Assembly (NCBI GenBank): GCA_009911035.1
Contig: QXWO01000021.1
Span: forward strand, 24,681 to 88,680
Source of the DNA: Lachnospiraceae bacterium
GTDB taxonomy: Bacteria > Bacillota > Clostridia > Lachnospirales > Lachnospiraceae
Length of the DNA stretch: 64,000 nucleotides
Direction: 5' to 3'
Shown piece by piece: positions 45,993-56,896 of the stretch. Position 1 is the stretch's first letter. Each line of letters opens with the position of its first letter. Under the pieces are notes generated by a model. It had not been told where the DNA came from. It saw only the letters and a program-made list of their open reading frames with translations, and searched no databases. The position numbers were made by a program, and so were the translations under genes.

Positions 45993-48900
45993 ATGAATTT
46001 TTTGGATGAATTTCAGTATGTGGTGCGCACATACCCGCAAAAGACGGCGTTGGCGGACTGCAACGGGGCGCGGATGACAACGTATAAGGAGCTAGAAACC
46101 TTAAGCCGCAGGATTGCCGCTAAGCTTTTGGAGCAAGGAGAGATGTCAGACAAAGCAGTCATGGTCTGCATGGGCAGGAAGATGGAGTATATTGCGGCGG
46201 AAATAGGAATTATGATGGCAGGCGCTGCGTTTGTCCCGGTATTGCCGGAATACCCCGGGGAACGGCTTTCTTATATCAAAGAGGACTGCAGGGCGGCAGT
46301 AGTGATTGATGATAACTGGCTGTCAGATATTGGGATGTATGAACCTATTCAGCCAGTGGCAAGGGAGGATAGCAGCCGCGCAATGCTTATCTATACCTCT
46401 GGCTCTACCGGGCGTCCCAAGGGAATTGTACATACTATGGCGAGCCTTACGCAGGGGGTCTGGCGGAATAGGGGGGTTATGTATGTGGATGAGAATGATG
46501 TGCAGGCAGCAGGGGCGCCGATGTCTTTCGTTGTCTTGATCTTAGAATATTTTACCGTGCTTTCGCGCGGCGGCTGTTCCCATATCCTGCCGGAAGAAAC
46601 AAGGAAAGATGTGCGGCTTTTGGAGGATTATTTTGCCGCAAAAGGCATTACCTGCGCATTTATCAGCCCGCAGATACTGCGTATGTTTAAAAATAAGAGC
46701 CATACCTTGAAAAAAGTGGCGACCGGAAGCGAACGTGTTTCCATGCTGGCAGGGGATGGTTATGAGCTGTATAACTGCTACGGATCCAGCGAGACGGCAG
46801 CGACGGCGATAAGCTATAAAGTTGAGGAACCTATGGAAAATACGCCGATTGGCAAGCCGTTGGAGGGGCTGGAAATTTTCCTTCTGGATGAGGACGGAAA
46901 AGAAGTTGCGGATGGGGAAGAGGGAGAAATCTGCATCAAGGGCATCCTTGCCGAGTCTTACCTTCATTTAGAGGAGCAGAGCGCAAAGACATTTATCAGG
47001 CAGGAGGATGGCAGCGTTCTTTTGCATACCGGGGATATCGGGCGCAGGATGCCGGACGGCAATTACGTCTATGTCAACCGTAGGGACTGGATGGTGAAAA
47101 TCAATGGGCAGCGCGTGGAAACGGGTGAGATTGAATGGCGCATTTCGTCTATGCCGGAAGTGGAAAGCGCAGTTGTAAAGGCTTTTGAGGATGAAAATGG
47201 GCAGAATTACCTTTGCGCATACTATGTGTCAGCAGAAGAATTGAAGATGGAACAGATCCGCAACTATCTGAAAGAGACGCTTCCTGATTATATGGTTCCC
47301 CGTTTCTTTAAACGATTGGACAGCCTGCCGAAGAATGTGAATGGTAAGCTGGACCGTACGGTATTGCTGCCGCCGGGGTTAGACGAATATAAGGCAACGT
47401 ATAAAGAGCCGAAGAGCCACTGTGAGAAACGCATCTGCCAAGGCTTTGAGGAAGTTTTGCACTGTGGCAGGGTCGGTGTGGATGACGATTTCTTTAAACT
47501 GGGCGGAGATTCTATCAATGTTTTAAAACTTGCAGAATTCCTCAGTGATATAGAATTGGCGCCGGAACTGGTATTGAGCGGCAGGGTGCCTGCAAGGATT
47601 GCGGAGCTTTTAGAAGAGAAGCAGGAAGATAAGTTGGAGAAGCATTCTAAGGAGAGGGCGGAATATATCCTTACCGATTCCCAGATGGGTGTTTATTTAG
47701 AATGTGTCAATGACCCGCAGTCAACAATGTACAATATTCCCATGTGCTGTGAGCTTCCGGGTGCTGTTGATATGGAGAAATTTAAGGATGCTGTGAAAAA
47801 GGCGGTATCCATGCATTCATCTTTTGGCGTGAACATTGCCTTGGACAAGGGAACGCCGGTGATGAGCCTGCATCCGGAATATTTGCGGGCGGATGTTGGC
47901 GAATGGGAGACGGAAGATATCGAAGCTATCAAGAGGACGTTTGTACGTCCGTTCCGGTTAGAAGGAGAGCCGCTATACCGCATGGCGCTGTACCGCTGTG
48001 GCAACAACTGTTATTTTCTGTTTGACGTGCACCACATTATTTTTGACGGCACATCTGTTAAGGTATTTCTTGATGAAATTTCGCAGCTTTACCACGGAGA
48101 GGAGCCGGAGCCGGAGGAGATTTCCCTGATGGATTTCTCTGTCTATGAAGAATCCTTAAAAGATACTGCCAAATATCAGAAAGCACGGGAATTTTTTGCA
48201 GGCAAATTTGCAGGTGAAGATGTTGGTGAGGCATTAATAAAAGATTATAAGAAAAAGACGGTAACACCTGCCAGCAAGGAGGTTAGAATTTCCCTAGGCG
48301 GGGAATTGTCGTCCATGGCGGTGGAGCAGTTTGTACGACAGAAGGGAATTTCTGAAAATACACTGTTTTTGGGGGCATTTTCCTATACGTTGGGGAAATT
48401 CAGCGGGGAAAATAAGAGCTTGTTTTGTACGGTTAATAACGGCAGGCATACGGTAAATATGGCAAATTCTACAGGAATGTTCGTGCGTACGCTGCCAATT
48501 TGCCATTCCTGGGAGGAAAGTGTGTCCGTGGAACGATATCTGCAAAACTTCCAGGAGGAATTTTATGCGGTGATGGGTCATGACTGTATTTCTTTTGCTG
48601 AGCTGGCGAAAGATTACGGTATTGCCTCGGATATTCTTTTTGTCTACCAAGGGGAAATGTTTCAGGGCCTGTCAGTGGATGGTGGGAAGTATGCGGCAGT
48701 GCCGCTTGTTACCGGCGATGTGCAGGCAGATGCCTCTGTGATGGTGATGAAGCAGGGGGGAGGATATGAGATTTCCCTGGAGTACCGCACAGATTTATAT
48801 TGTGAGGAGACGGCTCGCGGTTTACTTAATATGTTGCTGCAAGTTTTAAAAGGGATGTTATCCAGCGAAAGCCTTGGACAAATTTCCCTTACGTCTGAAC

Positions 48901-51900
48901 TGGATATACAGATTTTAGATCGTTTTAACGAGACGGAAGTTTCCTATGACCGAAGTAAAACGGTGATTGATTTGTTCCGCGCACAGGCGAGAAAGACGCC
49001 GGATCACACAGCCGTTGTCTACACAGATAGAAGTTATACCTATGCCCAGGTGGATGAAATGACAGACCGTCTTGCCGCCTACGTTTCGGGGCTTGGCATC
49101 GGTAGGGAAGAAGTGGTATCTGTGCTGATTCCCAGATGTGAATACATGGCTATTGCTTCAATTGGCGTGTCTAAGTCCGGTGCGGCATATCAGCCCTTAG
49201 ACCCTTCCTATCCGAAAGAGCGGTTGGCGTTTATGATGGAGGATTCCGCAGCAAAATTGCTGATTGCCGATGAGGAACTTTTGCCGTTGGTACCGCAGTG
49301 GCAGGGCAGAGTTTTGTTAACAAAGGATATCCCCAATCTGCCCAAGGCAGACAAGCTCCCAGAGCCGCCCAAACCGGAGGATTTGTTTATTCTGCTCTAC
49401 ACATCAGGTTCTACAGGCGTGCCAAAGGGCTGTATGCTTGAACATAGAAATATTGCGGCGTTCTGCGACAGCTATCGCAGGAATTATGAATTGACAGAAG
49501 ATAGTTGTGCAGCAGCCTATGCAAGTTACGGATTTGACGCCAATATGATGGATATGTACCCAACGCTGACGTCCGGAGCCGTGCTTCATATCATAGATGA
49601 GTCGATCCGTTTAGACTTGAATGCATTGCATGAGTATTTTGAGGAACATGGTATTACCAACGCATTTATGACGACTCAGATTGGGCGGGCGTTTGCCACC
49701 AGTATGCTTTCCGGTGCGGCACGTTCAGACAATGCGGCGGATGCAAAGAATACCCATTTGAAATATCTGCTGATGGGCGGAGAAGCGTTGACGCCATTTG
49801 CGCCTAAGGGCAGTACGCATTACCTGAATGTGTATGGGCCTACAGAATGTACAATATTGACAACTGCCTATCCGTTTGAGGAATACGAGGAGGATTTGCC
49901 GATCGGCAAGCCTTTGCCAAATGTGAAACTATATATTGTGGATAAGCAGGGCAGAAGAGTTCCGGTTGGCGTGCCAGGAGAACTGTGCATTTCCGGAATC
50001 CATGTATCTCGGGGTTACCTGAACCGTCCGGAGAAAACGGCGGAAGTGTATGGTGATAATCCGTATAGCGATTTGCCGGAATATAGCAGGATTTACCATA
50101 CCGGTGACATTGTGCGTTACCTGCCGGATGGCAACATTCAGTTTATCGGCAGGCGGGACGGGCAGGTGAAGATCCGAGGCTTCCGTATTGAGTTGACTGA
50201 GGTAGAAGAGATTATCCGTCGTTACCCAGGCATTAAGGATGCTACGGTGGCAGCTTTTGATGAGCCATCAGGTGGGAAATACATCACCGCTTATGTGGTT
50301 TCGGACGAAGAAGTTGATGTGGATGCGATGAATGCATTTATCGAGGAGAGCAAACCGCCATATATGGTTCCGGCAGTAACGATGCAGATTGACAAGATTC
50401 CTCTGAATCAGAACCAGAAAGTAAATAAGCGTGCGCTGCCTATGCCGGAGCGCAAGCAAGAAGATTTGGTGATGCCTAAGGGAGAAGCACAGCAGAAGAT
50501 TTTTGACTGCATTGCAGAAGTCATTGGACATCGCGAATTTGGCGCAAATTCAGATATCTATAAGGCAGGGCTGACCTCGATTGGTGCAGTTAAGCTGAAC
50601 GTGCTGTTGGCGGATGCCTTTGAGGGCGCGGTGATTCGCAACAAGGATTTAAAAGAGCATGACACGGTAGAAAAATTAGAAAAATTCTTGGCAGGCAGCA
50701 GCCGTGGGGAGACGTTTGAAAAACAGGAGACATACCCGCTGACCCAAACACAGAATGGTATTTTTGTAGAGTGTGCCGCCAACCCAGGAAGCACGATTTA
50801 TAATATTCCGTTCTTGTTCCGCCTGGGGGAGAATGTGGATTTACAACGTTTGAAAAAGGCGATAGAGGATACGGTAGAGGCGCATCCTTATATTAAGACG
50901 ACGCTTATGCTGGATGATAACGGCGATATCTGGCAGAAACGCAATGATGCTTTGCCGTTTGAAGTTAAAGTATGTAAGGAACTGCATAAGGAAGAACTGG
51001 TAAGACCGTATCAAATCCTTGGTGACAGGCTGTTTCGTATACAATTGTTTGATACACAGGACGGTAAATATCTCTTTTTAGAATTCCATCATATTATCAG
51101 CGATGGCGAGTCCTGCAGTATCTTCCTCCGTGACATGAATGAGGCATATGGGGGAAAATCGCCAGAGAAGGAGAAGTTCAGCGGTTATGAGGTTGCGCTC
51201 GTAGAACAGAAAGCGCTGCAAGGACAGGAATATGCCCTTGCCAAACAATACTATGATGGTATTTTTATGGGCTGCGACACCGATTTTCTCCCAGCTAAGA
51301 ACCACAGGAAGGAGACACCTGGGCTTGGCTTATATCAGAGGGCAGATAAGGCTGATATGGGAGCACTGGGCCGCTTCTGTACCGAGCAGAAGGTTACAAT
51401 GAATACATTGTTTACAGCAGCATTTGGATTTGTGACGGGACGTTATGTCTATAAAGATGAAGCAGTCTTTACAACCATTTATAATGGCAGAAATGATTCC
51501 CGCCTGTCGTCTACCATCAATATGCTGGTGAAGACACTGCCAGTTCACTGTAATCTTGATGGGGAAAAGGAGATTGGCTCTTATCTGAAAGAAACTGGCG
51601 AACAATTGGTGAACAGCATGAACGCCGACATTTATTCGTTTGCAGAAATCAGCAGAGCTTACGGTATTAAGGCGGATATCATGTTTGCGTTCCAGGGCGA
51701 TAACTTCCTGTTTGATACGATTGCCGGGGAGAAGGCTATTAGTGAGAAGCTTTCCTTAGACACGGCAAAGGCGCCATTGTCCATAGACGTGATGGTAAAT
51801 GAAAATGAGATCTGCTATCATGTGGAATACCGCAGTGATATGTATGAGGAACGCACGATTGCCGGGTTGGTTGACAGTCTTGCGGTGGTAGTGCAGGAAT

Positions 51901-54900
51901 TCCAGGATAAGAAGCAGTTAAAGGAAGTCAGCATGGTTAGCCAAAGGGCACGCCATGAGCTGGATAACTATAATAAAACGGATTATGCAGTGGAGCAGAC
52001 CACAGCAAACGTATTGTTTGAGCGGCAGGCTGCACTTTATCCGGATAAAACGGCAGTGATTACCTGCGGCAAGAGCCTAACGTTCCGTGAACTGAATGAG
52101 AATGCCAATAAGATAGCAAACCATTTAATTGAAATGGGATTATCCATCGAGCAGATGGTAGGAGTGATGCTGCCGAGGACTGTGGATGTCTATACGGCAA
52201 GGCAGGGAATTATGAAAGCAGGCGGTGCATTCCTGCCTATAGACCCTGAATACCCGGATGAGCGTATCAGCTATATCCTGGAAGATTCAAGAGCGGAATT
52301 TGTGCTGATGCCCGGAGAGATTGCAAAAGAGCGGAAAAAGTTGCTTGAAAATCTGTCTGCCAAAGTTTTGATTTTGGAGGAGCTTTTGGAAAAGGATGGC
52401 AATATCGGGAATCCTAAAGTGGATATCCGTCCGGAAAACCTGTGTTACTGCATTTATACTTCCGGCTCTACCGGAAAGCCTAAGGGTGTGATGATTGAAC
52501 ACCGGAATTTGGTGAACTATGTAGATGATAACCCCTACAATGTAGAGGCACAGTCTTATGTATACAACGCCACGGTATCACTGGCATTTGCGGCGATTAC
52601 CTTTGACGTTTCCATTTTGGAGGAATGTATCCCACTGTACCACGGCATTACCGTCTGTATGGCAAACGAAGAGGAAATCCACAATCCACTTGCACTTTCG
52701 GGACTGATACTGGAAAATGGCGTAGATATGATGACTTGTACACCGTCATTTTTGATCAATATTATAGATATGCCGGAGATGAAGAAAGCATTGTCTCAGA
52801 TTAAAGTCTTTAACGTGGGTGCAGAAGCATTTCCGGAGGCACTTTATGATAAAATTATGGCTCTGGGAACCAATGCCATTACCTTTAATGGCTATGGGCC
52901 TACCGAGACGACGATCGGTTGTGCCTTCGACCAGGTGACTGGGGATAAGATTACGATTGGCAAGCCGATGGCAAACATTAAGATGGTAATGATTGATAAG
53001 TACCGCAACCTGCTTCCGGCTGGCGTACCAGGCGAATTATTGATTATTGGAAACGGCGTTGGCAGGGGCTATGTGGGTAAGCCGGAGATGACAGCGGATA
53101 AGTTTATCCGGTTTGAGGGCATGAATGCTTACCGAAGCGGCGACCTGGCGAAGTGGAACCACCATGGTAAGATTGAATTTATGGGACGCATGGATAACCA
53201 GGTAAAGCTGCGTGGGCTTCGTGTGGAGTTGGATGAGATTGAAAATGTCATGAACCAGTATCCAACGGTCAAATCCAGCGTAGTGCTTGTCAAAGAAAAA
53301 GATTCCAACCAGTTCCTATGTGGTTATTTTGTGGCCGAAAGCCAGGTGGAAAAACAGAATCTGACCTGCTTCATGCAGAAATATTTGACGCCTTATATGG
53401 TGCCGAGCGTGCTTATGCAGCTTCCTGAATTGCCGCTTACCAATAACGGCAAGGTTAATAAGCGTGCCCTGCCAGAGCCGGAATATACAATGGACAATAA
53501 GAATTATGTGAAGCCGCGCACAGCACTGCAACGTAAATTATGCGAAATCTTTGAGATGGCCCTCGGCGTGGAGCAGATTGGCATCGAGGATGATTTCTTT
53601 GAAAATGGCGGTACGTCCCTATCAGCATCTAAAGTGGCGATGAAATGCATGAGCGCAGGCATTCAGGTAGCGTATGCTGACTTGTTCGAGTACAAGACGC
53701 CCTTAGAACTGGAACGCCATATCCAAAAGCTGCAGGGCGGAAGCGCTGCCACAGAAGGAGAGGAAAAGAGCGGTGAAGCACAGAGTGCCTTAGAGCAGGT
53801 GTTAAGCTACAATGTTGTAGGGCATGTGGATGAGATTGCCCCATCGGCACTAGGTAATGTTCTGCTTACAGGTGCAAATGGTTTCTTGGGCGCGCATATC
53901 TTAAAGAACATGATAGACAATGAGGAGAATGTGATATACTGTCTCATGCGCAAGGGAAAAGCCTCCACCTTGGAGAAACGGTTAAGGAGCATGCTGGTGT
54001 ATTATTTCAGCAATCCTTATGAAGAATTATTTGGCAGCCGGATCCAATTAATTGAAGGCGATATCACCGATCCTGCCAAGGTAGATAGCCTTGAGCAGTA
54101 CGACTTTGCAAGGGTCATTAATTGCGCGGCATGTGTGAAGCATTTCTCTGCGGATGACACTTTGGAGCAGGTGAATTATCAGGGCGTTTTGAATCTGATC
54201 CATTTGTGTAAAAAGACGGGACGCGAGTTGATTCAGATTTCTACGGTCAGCATTGCCGGGGAGAATGTGGGCGGCAAATTCCCACAGGAGAAGAAGCTGT
54301 ACGAGAGTGAACTTTACTTTGGACAGAGCCTTACCAATAAGTATATTGACACTAAGTTCCGTGCGGAAAAGGCTGTCTTAGAGGCAGCGGCACAGGGCAT
54401 GAAGGGTAAGGTTATCCGTGTAGGGAACCTGATGAGCCGCATCAGTGACGGTGAATTCCAGATAAACTCCGTGACGAATGGATTTATGCGTACCCTGCGG
54501 GGGTATGTGGCGCTTGGCAGATTCCCAGTGTCCATGCTGGATATGCCGACGGAATTTTCACCGATTGATTCTACGGCAGAGGCAATTGTCAAATTATCTG
54601 CGGTTCAGGGCGGATTTACAGTGTTCCATGCTTATAGCAGCTATTTAATCCAGATGGCGGATGTGATAGAACAGATGAATGCGTCTGGTATTCTGGTGGA
54701 AACGGTCAGTGATGAAGATTTTAAACAGGCGCTTTTTGCAGCCTTGGAGGATGAGGAGAATAACGAGCTGATCTCCGGCCTGATTGCCTATGCATCCAGT
54801 GATGCAGACAATAGCGCCGCCTACATAGATGCAGACAATAGCTTCACGACCAAAGCCTTGTACCGTCTTGGATTTAAGTGGCCGATGCCAGACAGCGTTT

Positions 54901-54959
54901 ACCTTAAAAATGCGCTGACAGCACTTGAGACGTTGGGATTCTTTGATGGAAGGTTATAA
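45993..54959 (+). CDS. Three-module non-ribosomal peptide synthetase with terminal reductase
   Basis: 2988 residues behind AGGAGGAAAAGG. Domains: A1 (about 1-480), T1 (Ser507 in 'KLGGDSINVL'), C1 (about 555-975, 'HHIIFDG'), A2 (about 985-1455), T2 (Ser1529 in 'KAGLTSIGAV'), C2 (about 1575-1985, 'HHIISDG'), A3 (about 2000-2470), T3 (Ser2542 in 'ENGGTSLSAS') and a reductase (about 2615-2985, 'LLTGANGFLGAHIL', 'NKYIDTKFRAEK'). All A domains keep the P-loop (e.g. 'YTSGSTGRPKG') and C-terminal Lys motif. A1 has Val180 where amino-acid-activating domains have Asp235 (GrsA numbering), so it probably loads a carboxylic acid without an alpha-amino group. The reductase should release an aldehyde (or alcohol). 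There is no thioesterase and no epimerase. The transferase at 39142 would prime it. Confidence 0.97.
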   Translation: MNFLDEFQYVVRTYPQKTALADCNGARMTTYKELETLSRRIAAKLLEQGEMSDKAVMVCMGRKMEYIAAEIGIMMAGAAFVPVLPEYPGERLSYIKEDCRAAVVIDDNWLSDIGMYEPIQPVAREDSSRAMLIYTSGSTGRPKGIVHTMASLTQGVWRNRGVMYVDENDVQAAGAPMSFVVLILEYFTVLSRGGCSHILPEETRKDVRLLEDYFAAKGITCAFISPQILRMFKNKSHTLKKVATGSERVSMLAGDGYELYNCYGSSETAATAISYKVEEPMENTPIGKPLEGLEIFLLDEDGKEVADGEEGEICIKGILAESYLHLEEQSAKTFIRQEDGSVLLHTGDIGRRMPDGNYVYVNRRDWMVKINGQRVETGEIEWRISSMPEVESAVVKAFEDENGQNYLCAYYVSAEELKMEQIRNYLKETLPDYMVPRFFKRLDSLPKNVNGKLDRTVLLPPGLDEYKATYKEPKSHCEKRICQGFEEVLHCGRVGVDDDFFKLGGDSINVLKLAEFLSDIELAPELVLSGRVPARIAELLEEKQEDKLEKHSKERAEYILTDSQMGVYLECVNDPQSTMYNIPMCCELPGAVDMEKFKDAVKKAVSMHSSFGVNIALDKGTPVMSLHPEYLRADVGEWETEDIEAIKRTFVRPFRLEGEPLYRMALYRCGNNCYFLFDVHHIIFDGTSVKVFLDEISQLYHGEEPEPEEISLMDFSVYEESLKDTAKYQKAREFFAGKFAGEDVGEALIKDYKKKTVTPASKEVRISLGGELSSMAVEQFVRQKGISENTLFLGAFSYTLGKFSGENKSLFCTVNNGRHTVNMANSTGMFVRTLPICHSWEESVSVERYLQNFQEEFYAVMGHDCISFAELAKDYGIASDILFVYQGEMFQGLSVDGGKYAAVPLVTGDVQADASVMVMKQGGGYEISLEYRTDLYCEETARGLLNMLLQVLKGMLSSESLGQISLTSELDIQILDRFNETEVSYDRSKTVIDLFRAQARKTPDHTAVVYTDRSYTYAQVDEMTDRLAAYVSGLGIGREEVVSVLIPRCEYMAIASIGVSKSGAAYQPLDPSYPKERLAFMMEDSAAKLLIADEELLPLVPQWQGRVLLTKDIPNLPKADKLPEPPKPEDLFILLYTSGSTGVPKGCMLEHRNIAAFCDSYRRNYELTEDSCAAAYASYGFDANMMDMYPTLTSGAVLHIIDESIRLDLNALHEYFEEHGITNAFMTTQIGRAFATSMLSGAARSDNAADAKNTHLKYLLMGGEALTPFAPKGSTHYLNVYGPTECTILTTAYPFEEYEEDLPIGKPLPNVKLYIVDKQGRRVPVGVPGELCISGIHVSRGYLNRPEKTAEVYGDNPYSDLPEYSRIYHTGDIVRYLPDGNIQFIGRRDGQVKIRGFRIELTEVEEIIRRYPGIKDATVAAFDEPSGGKYITAYVVSDEEVDVDAMNAFIEESKPPYMVPAVTMQIDKIPLNQNQKVNKRALPMPERKQEDLVMPKGEAQQKIFDCIAEVIGHREFGANSDIYKAGLTSIGAVKLNVLLADAFEGAVIRNKDLKEHDTVEKLEKFLAGSSRGETFEKQETYPLTQTQNGIFVECAANPGSTIYNIPFLFRLGENVDLQRLKKAIEDTVEAHPYIKTTLMLDDNGDIWQKRNDALPFEVKVCKELHKEELVRPYQILGDRLFRIQLFDTQDGKYLFLEFHHIISDGESCSIFLRDMNEAYGGKSPEKEKFSGYEVALVEQKALQGQEYALAKQYYDGIFMGCDTDFLPAKNHRKETPGLGLYQRADKADMGALGRFCTEQKVTMNTLFTAAFGFVTGRYVYKDEAVFTTIYNGRNDSRLSSTINMLVKTLPVHCNLDGEKEIGSYLKETGEQLVNSMNADIYSFAEISRAYGIKADIMFAFQGDNFLFDTIAGEKAISEKLSLDTAKAPLSIDVMVNENEICYHVEYRSDMYEERTIAGLVDSLAVVVQEFQDKKQLKEVSMVSQRARHELDNYNKTDYAVEQTTANVLFERQAALYPDKTAVITCGKSLTFRELNENANKIANHLIEMGLSIEQMVGVMLPRTVDVYTARQGIMKAGGAFLPIDPEYPDERISYILEDSRAEFVLMPGEIAKERKKLLENLSAKVLILEELLEKDGNIGNPKVDIRPENLCYCIYTSGSTGKPKGVMIEHRNLVNYVDDNPYNVEAQSYVYNATVSLAFAAITFDVSILEECIPLYHGITVCMANEEEIHNPLALSGLILENGVDMMTCTPSFLINIIDMPEMKKALSQIKVFNVGAEAFPEALYDKIMALGTNAITFNGYGPTETTIGCAFDQVTGDKITIGKPMANIKMVMIDKYRNLLPAGVPGELLIIGNGVGRGYVGKPEMTADKFIRFEGMNAYRSGDLAKWNHHGKIEFMGRMDNQVKLRGLRVELDEIENVMNQYPTVKSSVVLVKEKDSNQFLCGYFVAESQVEKQNLTCFMQKYLTPYMVPSVLMQLPELPLTNNGKVNKRALPEPEYTMDNKNYVKPRTALQRKLCEIFEMALGVEQIGIEDDFFENGGTSLSASKVAMKCMSAGIQVAYADLFEYKTPLELERHIQKLQGGSAATEGEEKSGEAQSALEQVLSYNVVGHVDEIAPSALGNVLLTGANGFLGAHILKNMIDNEENVIYCLMRKGKASTLEKRLRSMLVYYFSNPYEELFGSRIQLIEGDITDPAKVDSLEQYDFARVINCAACVKHFSADDTLEQVNYQGVLNLIHLCKKTGRELIQISTVSIAGENVGGKFPQEKKLYESELYFGQSLTNKYIDTKFRAEKAVLEAAAQGMKGKVIRVGNLMSRISDGEFQINSVTNGFMRTLRGYVALGRFPVSMLDMPTEFSPIDSTAEAIVKLSAVQGGFTVFHAYSSYLIQMADVIEQMNASGILVETVSDEDFKQALFAALEDEENNELISGLIAYASSDADNSAAYIDADNSFTTKALYRLGFKWPMPDSVYLKNALTALETLGFFDGRL

Positions 54960-54998
54960 CAGATGGCTAAGTCAGCCGAATAGTTACAGGAGGGTTCT

Positions 54999-56756
54999 AT
55001 GGAGAGAAATGCGTTTTTGATCAATAAAAAAATCCACCAGTATATTCTGCCAGGAGTGTTGATGACAGTTGCAATGCAGCTTGGCAATGTGGTGGATGGA
55101 ATGATTGTCGGGAACCTACTGGGAGCGGAGGCGATGGCGGCGATTGAAATTTCTATGCCAGTACTTTTGCTGCTGCAGATGGCTGCTTTAATGCTTGCTA
55201 TGGGCGGCGCGGCTGAGGCGGCGGTGTTCCTCGGGAAACGGGACATGGAAAAAGCCAGCGGGGTGTTCACCGCCTCGCTGGCAGCCGGGCTGGCAATATC
55301 AGTGTTTTTTGCACTGTTTACGCCAATCCTGCCGGGACCTGCCGCAATGCTTCTTGCCGGAAATAATGAATTGGCTGCGCTTGCCGAGCCGTATATTATG
55401 GTGAATGTTGCGGGAATCCCTATTCTGACGGCCGCTATTGTTTTCTGTTATTTTATGAATGCAGATAACCATCCGCAGTTGGGGAGTGCGCTTTTCATCA
55501 TTGCCAATGTAGTAAACCTGGTTTTGGATTTTGTGTTTATCCGGGTTTTTCATATGGGTATGGCAGGCAGCGCACTGGCTACAGTGATTGGTTATCTGGT
55601 CGGAATGGCGCCGGTGGCAATTTATTTTCGTTCCAAACAGCGGATGCTGCGCCTGCGAAAACCGGATAAAAAAGCGTTGCAATATGTGAGGATTTCTATG
55701 AAGGCAGGAATTCCCAGTGCAGCCTTTACGCTGATGTCTGCACTAAAATCTGTGATTATCAACTCTGCAATTGTGCGTATTCTGGGAAAAGATCCTATGG
55801 CAGTCTATTCTGTTTGTGCCAATGCCGTGCTGATTGCGGAATTGTGTGTAGGGGGAATTATTGGACTGGTCCAGAATATTGCAGGAATTCTCTATGGAGA
55901 ACGCGATTACTATGGCATCCGTACCCTCTGTAAGAGAGTACTCACTTACAGTTACATAACAATAGTCATTTTGCTAATGATATTTTTTGCCGTTCCAGGG
56001 TTGATTGCCGGGTTGTTTGGAATCACAGAAGGCAATATGCTTGCACTGTGTGAGATGGCACTGCGTATTTTTGCCTTCAGCTTTCCCTTTTATGTGTATA
56101 ATAAATTCCTGATGTCCTACTACCAGACAATTTTACAGCCAGGCCTGTCTACGGTAGTGACTGTATTGCAGGGATTTGTAGTGATTGTGCCGCTTACCTT
56201 AGCAGGGATTTTCTTTTGGGGGCTTCCCGGTGTATGCCTGATGGCAGTAGTAAGCGAGGCGATTACGATTCTTCTGGCTGCTCTCTGGCGGATCATGGGA
56301 CAGCGCAGCGGGAAATTTGCAGCGGGGGGCGTCTATATGCTGCCACAGATTACGAATGAGAAGTTCTTAGACTGTTCTGTTGAGAGTAATCTGGAAGAGG
56401 TGATTACTTTTCGGGAAAAGCTGTTTGCATTCTGTGCAGACAACTACATAAGTGAACGGGATGCCATGGTTCTTGGCCTTGCCGTGGAGGAAATTGCCGC
56501 CAATATTGTGCAGTATGGCTACCGCAGCGGAAAAAATTATATGGATATCAGTTTTACCATACAGGATGATAAGTACATGTTAAGAATTCGTGACGACGGC
56601 ATACCCTTTAATCCGTTGGAGTATCAGCAGCAGAAGGAAGAAGCAGTGGCTTTAGGTGGGATTGCCCTAATTAAGAAGATGGCATCCGAATTCCAGTATA
56701 TGCGGGTATTGAATATGAATAACACAGTGGTGGAGCTGAATATCCGAAAAAATTAG
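54999..56756 (+). CDS. MATE-family exporter fused to an RsbW-like ATPase/kinase domain
   Basis: 585 residues, ribosome site ACAGGAGGG, 39 bases after the NRPS. Residues 1-445 are a MATE multidrug-type transporter with 12 membrane helices ('LGNVVDGMIVGNLLGAEAMA', 'CYFMNADNHPQLGSALFIIA'). Residues about 455-585 are a soluble HATPase of the anti-sigma-factor kinase class: N-box 'LGLAVEEIAANIVQYGYRSG', G1 'RIRDDGIPFNPLEY', G2 'GGIALIKKMASEF'. MATE proteins normally end after helix 12, so this is a true fusion with no stop or frameshift between parts. It likely exports the NRPS product, and the kinase domain probably acts on the STAS protein encoded 0.7 kb downstream (inference). Confidence 0.92.
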   Translation: MERNAFLINKKIHQYILPGVLMTVAMQLGNVVDGMIVGNLLGAEAMAAIEISMPVLLLLQMAALMLAMGGAAEAAVFLGKRDMEKASGVFTASLAAGLAISVFFALFTPILPGPAAMLLAGNNELAALAEPYIMVNVAGIPILTAAIVFCYFMNADNHPQLGSALFIIANVVNLVLDFVFIRVFHMGMAGSALATVIGYLVGMAPVAIYFRSKQRMLRLRKPDKKALQYVRISMKAGIPSAAFTLMSALKSVIINSAIVRILGKDPMAVYSVCANAVLIAELCVGGIIGLVQNIAGILYGERDYYGIRTLCKRVLTYSYITIVILLMIFFAVPGLIAGLFGITEGNMLALCEMALRIFAFSFPFYVYNKFLMSYYQTILQPGLSTVVTVLQGFVVIVPLTLAGIFFWGLPGVCLMAVVSEAITILLAALWRIMGQRSGKFAAGGVYMLPQITNEKFLDCSVESNLEEVITFREKLFAFCADNYISERDAMVLGLAVEEIAANIVQYGYRSGKNYMDISFTIQDDKYMLRIRDDGIPFNPLEYQQQKEEAVALGGIALIKKMASEFQYMRVLNMNNTVVELNIRKN

Positions 56757-56896
56757 AATTTATCCCTAAATTAATATCAATTGTCCCGAAAATTTCAGTT
56801 TGGGAAAATATTTTGTTAATATGATATGGGACATGAAAGGTGTTTTTGACACCCTGATTTTATGAAATGATAGTGAAAGATAGGAGAAAATACAAT

